A stretch of DNA of 36,597 bases, taken from contig JALOOJ010000077.1 of the NCBI GenBank assembly GCA_025454475.1, forward strand, positions 1-36,597, read 5' to 3'. The position numbers and the translations under genes were made by a program. This stretch comes from Anaerolineae bacterium (GTDB lineage Bacteria; Chloroflexota; Anaerolineae; B4-G1; SLSP01). Of the stretch, positions 1 through 7,293 are shown piece by piece. The notes beneath the pieces are model-generated. The model was not told the origin of the DNA. It did not search any database and was given only the letters and a program-made list of their open reading frames with translations. The number at the start of each line of letters is the position of its first letter. The first letter of the stretch is position 1.

Positions 1-2
1 AT

Positions 3-677
3 GTGCGCGCACCTGAGCGAGACCTGGTCGACCGGTATTACGCATGGGTGTTACGCATCGCCGATGGCGCCGACCTGATGGCAGGCACAACCCATAAGGT
101 GTTGTTCCAGAGTGGGGCTCACAACACCATCCCCAATCGCCCTTTGGCCGAGTTGGTGGTAGCCAACATGCGCGAGATCGGCGCCCCGACCTATACCGAT
201 GAGGAGCTGGCCTTTGCTGCTGAACTCGGCAAGAGCATCGACCGCGACGAGAAGCTCACTAGCCTGCGGCGGAGCGATCTCCCCGATGCACTTGACCTGA
301 TCGATGTGGATATGAACACGCGTATCTACGATCCATTCGGTGAGGAACGCAAAGGTGGGGGAGGGTCAACTGACGTCGCAGAGGTGTCGTGGATCACGCC
401 GACCGTCGAGTTTGGCACTGCTTGCTTCATCGTTGGCTCGCCAGGCCACTCTTGGCAGAACACGGCTATCTCCGGCACCAGTATTGCCCACAAGTCAACA
501 CTTTTCGCGGCCAAGGCGATGGCCACCACCGCGTTGGACTTGCTGACTCAGCCTGAGGCGCTGGCTAGGGTTCGCGAGGACTGGGTGAAGCGGATGGAGG
601 GGCGGCTATATCAGTCACCGCTACCTGCCGAACTGACCCCGCCGCTTGGTCAGTTCGACAGTCGCCACTCGAACTGA
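3..677 (+). CDS. M20/AbgB-like amidohydrolase, C-terminal part (5' truncated by window)
   Basis: This is the C-terminal 224 residues of a metal-dependent amidohydrolase resembling the aminobenzoyl-glutamate hydrolase subunit B branch of the M20 family. Members cleave N-acyl or amide bonds with a di-metal centre. The visible signature is GSTDVAEVSW (residues 121-130 of this fragment) followed by SPGHSWQ, in which His149 is the likely last metal ligand. The upstream metal-binding Asp/Glu/His residues lie outside the window. The frame is open to the left edge, so the GTG at position 3 is not a real start. It is the first visible gene of the plus-strand catabolic operon, and the next gene begins 75 nt after its stop. 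The family is clear; the substrate cannot be told. Confidence 0.82.
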   Translation: MRAPERDLVDRYYAWVLRIADGADLMAGTTHKVLFQSGAHNTIPNRPLAELVVANMREIGAPTYTDEELAFAAELGKSIDRDEKLTSLRRSDLPDALDLIDVDMNTRIYDPFGEERKGGGGSTDVAEVSWITPTVEFGTACFIVGSPGHSWQNTAISGTSIAHKSTLFAAKAMATTALDLLTQPEALARVREDWVKRMEGRLYQSPLPAELTPPLGQFDSRHSN

Positions 678-703
678 TCAGGCTGCGCGACCAATCACAC
701 GAA

Positions 704-733
704 CCTTGCGAAGGTACACAGATCTTCGCAAGG
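704..733. promoter_or_regulatory. Perfect 10-bp inverted repeat between genes 1 and 2
   Basis: CCTTGCGAAG (704-713) and CTTCGCAAGG (724-733) are perfect reverse complements around a 10-nt centre. The arm centres are 20 bp apart, about two helical turns. The element ends just before the Shine-Dalgarno of the gene at 753. It could be a repressor operator, or in RNA a hairpin acting in processing or translation. Which of these applies is inference. Confidence 0.55.
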
Positions 734-752
734 TCAGGAGCCAGGAGACCCA

Positions 753-1616
753 ATGGAGCGTACGCTACCCACTATTCCTTTTGGACCCTATCGCCTCTCA
801 CGCCTCATCCTCGGCGCTAACCCGATCAACGGCGGGTCGCACCTGACGCGCTTCGTGAACGCGCAGATGAAGCGCTACTTCACAGCCGAGCGGATACAGA
901 CGCTTCTGCAGCAGTGCGAGGCCGAGGGTATCAATGCCTGGCAGTCCAGCCCGGGGCCGAACCTCCGGGCCTACAGAACCTACGTCGAGGCCGGAGGGCA
1001 GATGCACTACCTGGCACTGGCGTCGGAGTCCGCTGATAACCCTACGATGCTCGAGGATCTCGTCGCGGGCGGCACCGTCGGCGTTGCCCACCATGGCGAG
1101 GTAACCGATGTCTTCTGGCGCGAGGGCAAGATCGACCGTGTTCGCGAGTACTGCCGCAAGATCAGAGATTCGGGGACCCTCGTCGGCATCTCGACGCACA
1201 TCCCTGACGTCGTCGACCACGTCGTCTCGGAGAACTGGGACGTGGATTTCTTCATGTGCTGCGTCTATGAACGCCACCGCACCCGCGAGCAGCTTTTGCA
1301 GCTCCTCGGCCACGTGCCGGTACCGCTCAAGGAGGTCTATCTGGAGAGCGACCCCCCGCGGATGTACAAGGTAATGCGTGCCACCGACAGGCCTTGCCTG
1401 GCCTTCAAGATCCTGGCTGCCGGAAGGCTCTGTGATCAACCAGAGCTGGTCGAGGAAGCGTTCCGGCAAGCCTTCGACCTCATGAAGCCCACCGACGCCG
1501 TGATCGTAGGCATGTACCCGGAGTATGAGGATCAGATTGCGATCAACGCCGGGTATGTCCGGCGATTCTGCAACCTACAGGACAGCACCCAAGGAGACAC
1601 AGTATGCACATCCTGA
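753..1616 (+). CDS. Aldo/keto-reductase-like TIM-barrel protein
   Basis: A 287-residue protein whose opening (LSRLILGANPINGGSH, about residues 15-30) and alternating strand/helix pattern resemble the aldo/keto-reductase TIM-barrel superfamily. The canonical Asp-Tyr-Lys-His tetrad is not evident, so it may not be an NADPH-dependent reductase. Other recognisable stretches are GTVGVAHHGEVTD and GISTHIPDVVDHV, which look like barrel strands followed by loops. The ATG at 753 follows an AGGAGA ribosome-binding site. The end overlaps the next start by 13 nt, so translation is probably coupled to the hydroxyacid dehydrogenase. A role in sugar or sugar-acid catabolism fits the neighbours but is inferred. 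Confidence 0.6.
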   Translation: MERTLPTIPFGPYRLSRLILGANPINGGSHLTRFVNAQMKRYFTAERIQTLLQQCEAEGINAWQSSPGPNLRAYRTYVEAGGQMHYLALASESADNPTMLEDLVAGGTVGVAHHGEVTDVFWREGKIDRVREYCRKIRDSGTLVGISTHIPDVVDHVVSENWDVDFFMCCVYERHRTREQLLQLLGHVPVPLKEVYLESDPPRMYKVMRATDRPCLAFKILAAGRLCDQPELVEEAFRQAFDLMKPTDAVIVGMYPEYEDQIAINAGYVRRFCNLQDSTQGDTVCTS

Positions 1617-2191
1617 TCGGACCAAACAACTTCGAGATGCAGCAGGTGATTCCTGAGCTGCAGAGTCGTCATCCGGACGTCACCTTCACCACCTGTGATG
1701 ATCGGGATTGCGTCGATCACGAGATCGCCGCGGCTGATGCCTATTGTGGGTGGCTGACCCGCGAGATGTTCCTCGCCGCCAGAAAGCTGCGCTGGATCCA
1801 GTCCCTGAGTACCGGCGTGGATGGCTTCCTGCGCATCCCGGAGCTCAGGGATAGTGGCATCATCCTCACCAACGCACGGGGCGTGCACGCAGTCTGCCTC
1901 GCCGAGCAGACCTTCGCCATGCTCTTCAGTTTTACCCGTGGGATGAAGGCCTTCCTCGAGCATCAGCAACGCCACGAGTGGGCAGGTCGCAAGCAGCGTG
2001 ACGCGCTGGTGGAGTTGATGGGCAGCACGCTGGGCATTGTGGGCTACGGCACCGTCGGTCACGCCATTGCCGAACGGGCGCGCGCCTTCGGCATGCGCAT
2101 CCTCGCCGTAGATGTACTCCCGGCGGAGAAGCCCGATCAGGGGCTGCAGGTCTACGGCGTCAACGGGTCGCGTGGCCCACGGTGCCGCTGA
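1604..2191 (+). pseudogene. D-2-hydroxyacid dehydrogenase, N-terminal piece (broken frame)
   Basis: N-terminal two thirds of a D-isomer-specific 2-hydroxyacid dehydrogenase, which interconverts 2-hydroxy and 2-keto acids with NAD(P). It has the substrate-domain start, the ARGVHAVCLAEQ stretch (about 91-102) and the dinucleotide motif GIVGYGTVG (144-152). The acidic Asp170 after the second Rossmann strand suggests NAD. After LQVYGV (about 181-186) the family pattern is lost, and the frame ends in a run unlike the family. The rest of the protein continues in another frame from 2182. The start at 1604 has an AAGGAG site inside the previous gene. The gene is either a real pseudogene or an assembly deletion. 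Confidence 0.82.
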
Positions 2192-2538
2192 CACCTGACA
2201 CCCGCCGTATGATCGGCGCGGAGCAGTTGGCGCTGATGAAGCCCTCGGCCATCCTGGTGGGGATCTCGCGCGGTGGGATAATCGACGAGACAGCATTGGT
2301 CGACGCCCTGTCGTCGGGGCGACTCGCAGCAGCAGCGCTGGACGTCTTCGAGACGGAACCGCTGCCCAAAGACAGCCCATTGTGGGATATCCCCAACCTC
2401 ATCATCGTACCACACGCCGCCGGCGGCAGTCAGTACGAAGCCGCAGCGATCCGTGGTATCTTCAGGGAGAATGTCGAGCGGTTTGTGCGCGGTGACTTCC
2501 CCCTGCGCAATGAAGTCAGCAAACAGCGTGGCTACTGA
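2182..2538 (+). pseudogene. D-2-hydroxyacid dehydrogenase, C-terminal piece (broken frame)
   Basis: This reading frame carries the missing C-terminal part of the dehydrogenase started at 1604. It begins with VPLTPDTRRMIG and contains the catalytic Arg region (VGISRGGIID), the Glu region (ALDVFETEPLP) and the catalytic His region (VPHAAGG). From LQVYGV in the first piece to VPLTP here there are only about 29 nt. Relatives have roughly 18-20 codons between the same landmarks, so around 25-30 nt seem to be absent rather than a single base. The GTG at 2182 has no convincing ribosome-binding site, so this piece is unlikely to be a gene of its own. Confidence 0.8.
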
Positions 2539-2551
2539 CAAGGAGACGAGG

Positions 2552-3571
2552 ATGGCATTCCCGGAACTTAGCGATGCCTGGCGCATCGCGCGCTTAGTCC
2601 CGCCCACGGGGCCAGTGGATATCGTGCTGGATACCGACACCTACAACGAGGTCGATGACCAGTTCGCTGTCGTCTACGCGCTGCTGTCGCCGGAGAAGAT
2701 CCGACTGCACGCACTCTATGCCGCGCCTTTTTTCAACAACCGCTCGAGTGGCCCTGCGGACGGTATGGAGAAGAGCTACGAGGAGATCCACCGGCTCCTG
2801 GACCGACTGGGGCTAGGAGGCGACGCCAAGCGTTCCGACGCCGTCTTCCGTGGTTCGACGCGCTACCTTGGCGGCCCTGAGGATCCGATGTCGCAGAAGG
2901 CCGCGAACTGGAGCCGGCGTGGCTCGGCGCATAGCCTCGGAAACCCTGAGCGTGCATGTGAGAGCGCGGCTGCGATGGACCTGATCGCGAGGGCTATGGT
3001 CCGATCTCCCGAGGACGCTCCCCTGTATGTTGCCACCATCGGGGCCATCACGAACGTGGCCTCTGCCATCCTTATGGAGCCGGAGATCATCAGAAGGATC
3101 GTGGTCGTCTGGCTGGGCGGCCACGCGTTCCATTGGCCCGACACGAAGGAGTTCAACCTCTGGCAGGACCCCGACGCGGCGCGCGTGATCTTTGATTGCG
3201 GCGTCCCGCTCGTCCAGATCCCGGTTATGGGCGTTTGCTCCCACCTGCACACGACTATCCCCGAGCTCGATGCCCACGTCGCCGGCCGCGGTGCTATCGG
3301 CGACTACCTCGCTGAGACTGTGCGCGGTTACCATAGCGATCACTTTGCCTGGTCAAAGGTGATCTGGGACATCTCGGCTATCGCTTATCTGCTCAATGAG
3401 TCCTGGACGCCCACGTCTCTCGTTCATAGCCCGATCGTGACGGAACAGGGCACGTGGAGCTTCGATGCCCGGCGCCATCTGATCCGCAGTGCTACCCACG
3501 TACACCGGGATCCGATCTTTGCCGATCTCTTCGCTAAGCTCGATCGGGCGAAGCCCGTCAGCCGGCGCTAG
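2552..3571 (+). CDS. Inosine/uridine-preferring nucleoside hydrolase family protein
   Basis: A 339-residue nucleoside hydrolase of the IunH fold, which splits N-ribosides into base and ribose through a bound calcium ion. The N-terminal Asp cluster DTDTYNEVDD (residues 27-36) is a variant of the usual DxDxxxDD calcium site, and the late WDISAIAYL contains the probable C-terminal Asp ligand. It is slightly longer than typical members (about 310-320). I chose the ATG at 2552, preceded by AAGGAGACGAGG. The open frame extends 99 nt upstream, but that part overlaps the dehydrogenase remnant and has no ribosome-binding site. It sits 13 nt after the dehydrogenase stop. In this cluster the substrate may be a modified riboside rather than a common nucleoside. 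Confidence 0.85.
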   Translation: MAFPELSDAWRIARLVPPTGPVDIVLDTDTYNEVDDQFAVVYALLSPEKIRLHALYAAPFFNNRSSGPADGMEKSYEEIHRLLDRLGLGGDAKRSDAVFRGSTRYLGGPEDPMSQKAANWSRRGSAHSLGNPERACESAAAMDLIARAMVRSPEDAPLYVATIGAITNVASAILMEPEIIRRIVVVWLGGHAFHWPDTKEFNLWQDPDAARVIFDCGVPLVQIPVMGVCSHLHTTIPELDAHVAGRGAIGDYLAETVRGYHSDHFAWSKVIWDISAIAYLLNESWTPTSLVHSPIVTEQGTWSFDARRHLIRSATHVHRDPIFADLFAKLDRAKPVSRR

Positions 3572-3575
3572 GACG

Positions 3576-4406
3576 ATGCCCATGATCGAGCGCCTGTTAG
3601 CACCACGCCCAGACCAGCCGATTGAGCCCGAAGCGCAGGCCACGGCTGACCGGATCGCATACGACCTTCGGCAGGTAGGCATCGCTGAGGGCGGCGTGCT
3701 CCTCGTGCACAGCTCGCTAAGCGCGATGGGCCACGTCCCGGGCGGGCCCGAAACCGTGATTCGCGGCCTCCTGAGTGCGCTCGGCCCCGATGGCACGCTG
3801 TTGATGCCCGCGCTTAGCTATGAGCGGGTGACGGAGAAGAACCCGCACTTCGACGTTCTACGCACGCCCTCCAATGTGGGCGCCATTCCGGAGGCTTTTC
3901 GCTTGAGGCCAGGTACTCAGCGGAGTGTGCACCCGACACATTCCGTCTGCGCCGTCGGGCCGCGGACCTCGGAGCTACTCGACGGACACGACAGCGACAC
4001 CACGCCTTGTGGCGAGGCCTCGCCCTTTCGCAAGCTAAGGGCCGTTGCCGGCCAGATTCTGATGTTGGGTTGTGGGCTTCGGCCCAACACTTCGATGCAC
4101 GCCATTGAGGAGCTCGTTCTGCCTCCCTACGTCTTTGGGTCCCTCCTCACCTACTCCCTGACCTACGCAGATCGGCACACTGTTGAGAAGTCTTACACAA
4201 CCCATGGCTTCGATGGCTGGGCGCAACGTTACGATCGCGTCGCTGGGGTTCTGGAGGCTCCAGCCCTACGCCAAGGGAGGGTCCTCGAAGCGCGGGTCCA
4301 TCTCATCCAGGCACGCGCGCTATGGGACGCAGTCTACGCCGCGATGGTCCGCGACCCACTCCGATTCGTCGATCCGGTGGCTCGAGCGTCCGAACACAGG
4401 AGGTAG
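3576..4406 (+). CDS. AAC(3)-fold N-acetyltransferase family protein
   Basis: A 276-residue protein of the Antibiotic_NAT fold (aminoglycoside 3-N-acetyltransferase/YokD family), which transfers acetyl from acetyl-CoA to an amino group. Family landmarks are [13 protein letters not shown] (45-57), the GPDGTLLMP strand (70-78), and [12 protein letters not shown] (117-128), which contains the conserved His. It starts 4 nt after the nucleoside hydrolase stop; ATG 3576 and ATG 3582 are both possible. Its place among sugar and nucleoside enzymes suggests it acetylates an amino-sugar-like metabolite. The fold alone does not show antibiotic resistance. Confidence 0.83.
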   Translation: MPMIERLLAPRPDQPIEPEAQATADRIAYDLRQVGIAEGGVLLVHSSLSAMGHVPGGPETVIRGLLSALGPDGTLLMPALSYERVTEKNPHFDVLRTPSNVGAIPEAFRLRPGTQRSVHPTHSVCAVGPRTSELLDGHDSDTTPCGEASPFRKLRAVAGQILMLGCGLRPNTSMHAIEELVLPPYVFGSLLTYSLTYADRHTVEKSYTTHGFDGWAQRYDRVAGVLEAPALRQGRVLEARVHLIQARALWDAVYAAMVRDPLRFVDPVARASEHRR

Positions 4407-4410
4407 CCCG

Positions 4411-5415
4411 ATGACACAACGAGTCCGTATGGCGCTCATCGGCTGTGGGAACATGGGTCGGAATCACCTGCGCGACATCCTCAAGCAACGGGATACGACA
4501 GACATCGTGGCGCTCTGCGACATCGCCCCCGAGGCAATCGCGCGAGCAGCCGGGATCTTCGCGGACGCTGAGAGCGAGCTACCTCCAGATGAACCCAAGC
4601 TAGAGAAACTGCTGGCGGACTATGCGCTTGACGCCGTGTTCATCGTCACGCCTCACGCGGTTCACTTCGAACAGGCCCGGGCATGCCTCGAGGCCGGCGT
4701 TGATGTGCTGCTCGAGAAGCCGATGGTCATGACCGCACAGGAAGCGCGCAGCCTGATCGATACCCGCGACCGTACGGGCAGGCTCCTGAGCGTAGCCTTC
4801 AACGGCAGCCTTTCGCCCGAGATCCGCGAGTCGGTACGGCTCCTGCGCTCCGGTGAGTTGGGCAAGATCCTCAGCATCAGCGCCACGATCTGGCAGCGCT
4901 GGGGACCGGGCACGAGCGGAAAGTGGCGCCAGATCCCGGAGATCTCCGGCGGCGGCTTCATGTTCGATACCGGCGCCCATATGCTCAACACCGTCGCTGA
5001 TCTGGCCGGCGAAGAGTTCGTCGAGGTCGCCGCCTGGACTGACAACTTCGGGCGCCCGGTCGAGACGCTCGCCGCGATCATCGCGCGGCTGGCCTCCGGT
5101 GCGCTCGTAACGTTCCACGGCTGCGGAGAGACGGTCACGTCGTGCGACTCGGACATCCGCGTGTTCTGCACCGATGCCATCCTCAGGACCGGTGCTTGGG
5201 GCCGGTGGCTGGAGATCCAGCGTCAGGGCGAAAGCAGCTTCACGCCCGTGACCCTACCGCCTTCGCTGGGCGCGTGGCAGCAGTTTGTCGCGGTCCGCAG
5301 CGGCGAGTTCCCCAACCCCAGCCCCCCTGAGGTTGGCTTGCGGATGGCTCGGTTGTATGATGCGATCAAGGCATCGGCGGCGCGCCAAGGCGTGCCGGTA
5401 CTGTGCAGTGGCTGA
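4411..5415 (+). CDS. Gfo/Idh/MocA family oxidoreductase
   Basis: A 334-residue NAD(P)-dependent oxidoreductase of the glucose-fructose oxidoreductase/inositol dehydrogenase family. The Rossmann motif is GCGNMG (11-16) and the catalytic-lysine motif is EKP (102-104). The family's GGxxxDxGxH signature appears as [12 protein letters not shown] (179-190), where His190 is the usual catalytic partner. The ATG at 4411 has AGGAGG a few bases upstream. The frame stays open further upstream, but that segment overlaps the acetyltransferase. It starts 4 nt after the preceding stop, so it is co-translated. It likely oxidises a hydroxyl of a cyclic sugar or polyol; the substrate is unknown. A second paralogue lies at 6111. 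Confidence 0.9.
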   Translation: MTQRVRMALIGCGNMGRNHLRDILKQRDTTDIVALCDIAPEAIARAAGIFADAESELPPDEPKLEKLLADYALDAVFIVTPHAVHFEQARACLEAGVDVLLEKPMVMTAQEARSLIDTRDRTGRLLSVAFNGSLSPEIRESVRLLRSGELGKILSISATIWQRWGPGTSGKWRQIPEISGGGFMFDTGAHMLNTVADLAGEEFVEVAAWTDNFGRPVETLAAIIARLASGALVTFHGCGETVTSCDSDIRVFCTDAILRTGAWGRWLEIQRQGESSFTPVTLPPSLGAWQQFVAVRSGEFPNPSPPEVGLRMARLYDAIKASAARQGVPVLCSG

Positions 5416-5442
5416 CATTAACCCGAATCCAGGAGAGATGAC

Positions 5443-6099
5443 ATGTCTGATACGATGAAGAGAGCTTTGATGGTCTGGGGCGGATGGCTTGGACACGAGC
5501 CTGCTCAGTGCGTAGAGATCTTCGCGCCCTTCCTCCGCTCCCAGGGCTACGATGTGACGATCTCGGATACGCTCGATGCGTACCTAAACAAGGAGATCAT
5601 GGCGTCCCTCGACCTCATCGTTCCCCTTTGGACGATGGGCACCATCACCAACGAGCAAGAGAAGGGGCTGCTTGAGGCCGTCGAGAGTGGCGTGGGGATC
5701 GGTGGGTGGCACGGCGGTATGGGAGACTCGTTCCGCAACAACGTCAACTACCAGTTTATGGTCGGCGGACAGTGGGTGGCCCACCCCGGCGGCGTGATCG
5801 ACTACCGCGTCAACATCACTAGACCCGATGATCCGCTCGTGGCTGGCCTAAGCGACTTCGCCATGCACTCCGAGCAATACTACATGCACGTCGACCCGTC
5901 CAACGAGGTGCTCGCGACGACGACGTTCAACGGAGAAATCTGTCCGTGGATTGACGGTGTGGTGATGCCGGTAGTATGGAAGCGCCGCTACGGCAAAGCC
6001 CGTGTCTTCTACACCTCTCTGGGCCACGTCGCCAAGGACTTCGGTGTCCCCGAGGCGCTCGAGATCGTGAAGCGCGGCCTGCTCTGGGCCAGCAAGTAG
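5443..6099 (+). CDS. ThuA-like domain protein
   Basis: A 218-residue single-domain protein of the ThuA (trehalose utilisation) family, which has a glutamine-amidotransferase-like fold. Conserved landmarks are [14 protein letters not shown] (85-98), [10 protein letters not shown] (142-151) and [12 protein letters not shown] (189-200). ThuA acts with its partner ThuB, a Gfo/Idh/MocA oxidoreductase, in the 3-keto-disaccharide route of trehalose catabolism. The gene lies between two Gfo/Idh/MocA genes, which matches that pairing. An AGGAGA ribosome-binding site precedes the ATG. No signal peptide is visible, so it is cytoplasmic. The link to a 3-keto-sugar pathway is inferred from context. Confidence 0.88.
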   Translation: MSDTMKRALMVWGGWLGHEPAQCVEIFAPFLRSQGYDVTISDTLDAYLNKEIMASLDLIVPLWTMGTITNEQEKGLLEAVESGVGIGGWHGGMGDSFRNNVNYQFMVGGQWVAHPGGVIDYRVNITRPDDPLVAGLSDFAMHSEQYYMHVDPSNEVLATTTFNGEICPWIDGVVMPVVWKRRYGKARVFYTSLGHVAKDFGVPEALEIVKRGLLWASK

Positions 6100-6110
6100 G
6101 AGGCGCGCTC

Positions 6111-7217
6111 ATGGAGAGAACCAAGGTCGGCATCGTTGGTTGTGGCAACATCAGCGGGATCTACCTCAAGAATGGACGAGAGACTTTCGATATACTCGAG
6201 ATCGCGGCGGTTGCCGATCTCATCCCCGAGCGCGCAAGGGCACAGGCTGAGGCGTTCGGCGTCGCTCGCGCGTGCACAGTCGAGGAGTTGCTGGCGGATC
6301 CTGAGATCCAGATCGTCATCAACCTAACCACCCCACAGTCGCACTTCTCGGTGGCTATGTCTGCGGTTCGAGCGGGTAAGTCGGTACATAACGAGAAGCC
6401 CCTGACGCTGACCCGCGAACAGGGCAAGCAGTTGCTACTGGCTGCGCAGGACAAGGGCGTCCGCGTTGGCGCCGCCCCGGATACCTTCCTCGGTGGGGGA
6501 CACCAGACGTGCCGCAAGCTCATTGACGACGGCTGGATCGGCGAGCCCATTGGGGCGACTGCCTTCATGCTCTGCCACGGACACGAGAGCTGGCACCCCA
6601 GCCCGGTCTTCTACTATGAGATCGGCGGCGGACCGATGTTCGACATGGGTCCCTACTACCTGACAGCGCTGATCAACATGATGGGGCCGATCCGCCGGGT
6701 CTCAGGCGAAGCCGCTATCACCTTCGCACAACGCACGATCACAAGCAAGCCGCTCTATGGCACGATCATAGACGTAGAGACCCCGACCCACATCGCCAGC
6801 ACACTGCAGTTCGCCAGCGGTGCGATCGGCACGATCATCACCAGCTTCGATGTCTGGTCGAGCCAACTCCCGCGCATCGAGATCTATGGCACCGAAGGGT
6901 CGCTGTCCGTCCCCGACCCCAACGGCTTCGGCGGCTCGGTGCTCATCCGCCGCGCGGGCGATACCGAGTGGCGCACCGTTCCCTTGAGCCACGGCTACGC
7001 GGAGAACAGCCGCGGCATCGGCGTCGCCGACATGGCCTACGCCCTGCGCTCGGGTCGCGACCACCGCGCAAGCGGGTCACTGGCCTACCACGTGCTTGAC
7101 GTGATGCAGGCTACCCTCGACGCCGCCAGAGAGGGACGACACATCCAGATCGAGAGCAGCTGCGAACGACCAGCGGCACTGCCGCTCGGACTTCGTCACG
7201 GCCTCCTCGACGCCTGA
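6111..7217 (+). CDS. Gfo/Idh/MocA family oxidoreductase (second copy)
   Basis: A 368-residue NAD(P)-dependent dehydrogenase. It has GCGNISG at the Rossmann turn (10-16), NEKPL with the catalytic lysine (94-98), and an [15 protein letters not shown] segment equivalent to the GGxxxDxGxH signature. Tyr takes the place of the usual His, which distinguishes it from the 4411 paralogue. The ATG at 6111 is 11 nt after the ThuA stop, with GGAGG in between. It is the last gene of the operon and is followed by a strong hairpin. With ThuA it could oxidise or isomerise a sugar-derived substrate; the exact reaction cannot be told. Confidence 0.9.
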   Translation: MERTKVGIVGCGNISGIYLKNGRETFDILEIAAVADLIPERARAQAEAFGVARACTVEELLADPEIQIVINLTTPQSHFSVAMSAVRAGKSVHNEKPLTLTREQGKQLLLAAQDKGVRVGAAPDTFLGGGHQTCRKLIDDGWIGEPIGATAFMLCHGHESWHPSPVFYYEIGGGPMFDMGPYYLTALINMMGPIRRVSGEAAITFAQRTITSKPLYGTIIDVETPTHIASTLQFASGAIGTIITSFDVWSSQLPRIEIYGTEGSLSVPDPNGFGGSVLIRRAGDTEWRTVPLSHGYAENSRGIGVADMAYALRSGRDHRASGSLAYHVLDVMQATLDAAREGRHIQIESSCERPAALPLGLRHGLLDA

Positions 7218-7242
7218 GCGCCTCCGCACCCCGATGTGCACC

Positions 7243-7275
7243 AAGCGCCGGGAGCTAGCAGAGCTCCCGGCGCTT
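7243..7275. terminator. GC-rich hairpin between convergent genes
   Basis: AAGCGCCGGGAGCT (7243-7256) and its exact reverse complement (7262-7275) form a perfect 14-bp stem with a 5-nt loop. It lies 25 nt after the last operon stop and 18 nt before the stop of the opposing gene. The flanking A and T pairs give only two U residues on either strand, so it is a bidirectional terminator candidate without a proper U-tract. Confidence 0.7.
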
Positions 7276-7293
7276 ATCACAAGGCGCCATACC

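Noticed and set aside
798-1469. Minus-strand frame opposite the TIM-barrel gene
   Set aside because: No ribosome-binding site or recognisable domain, and the plus frame fits the operon.
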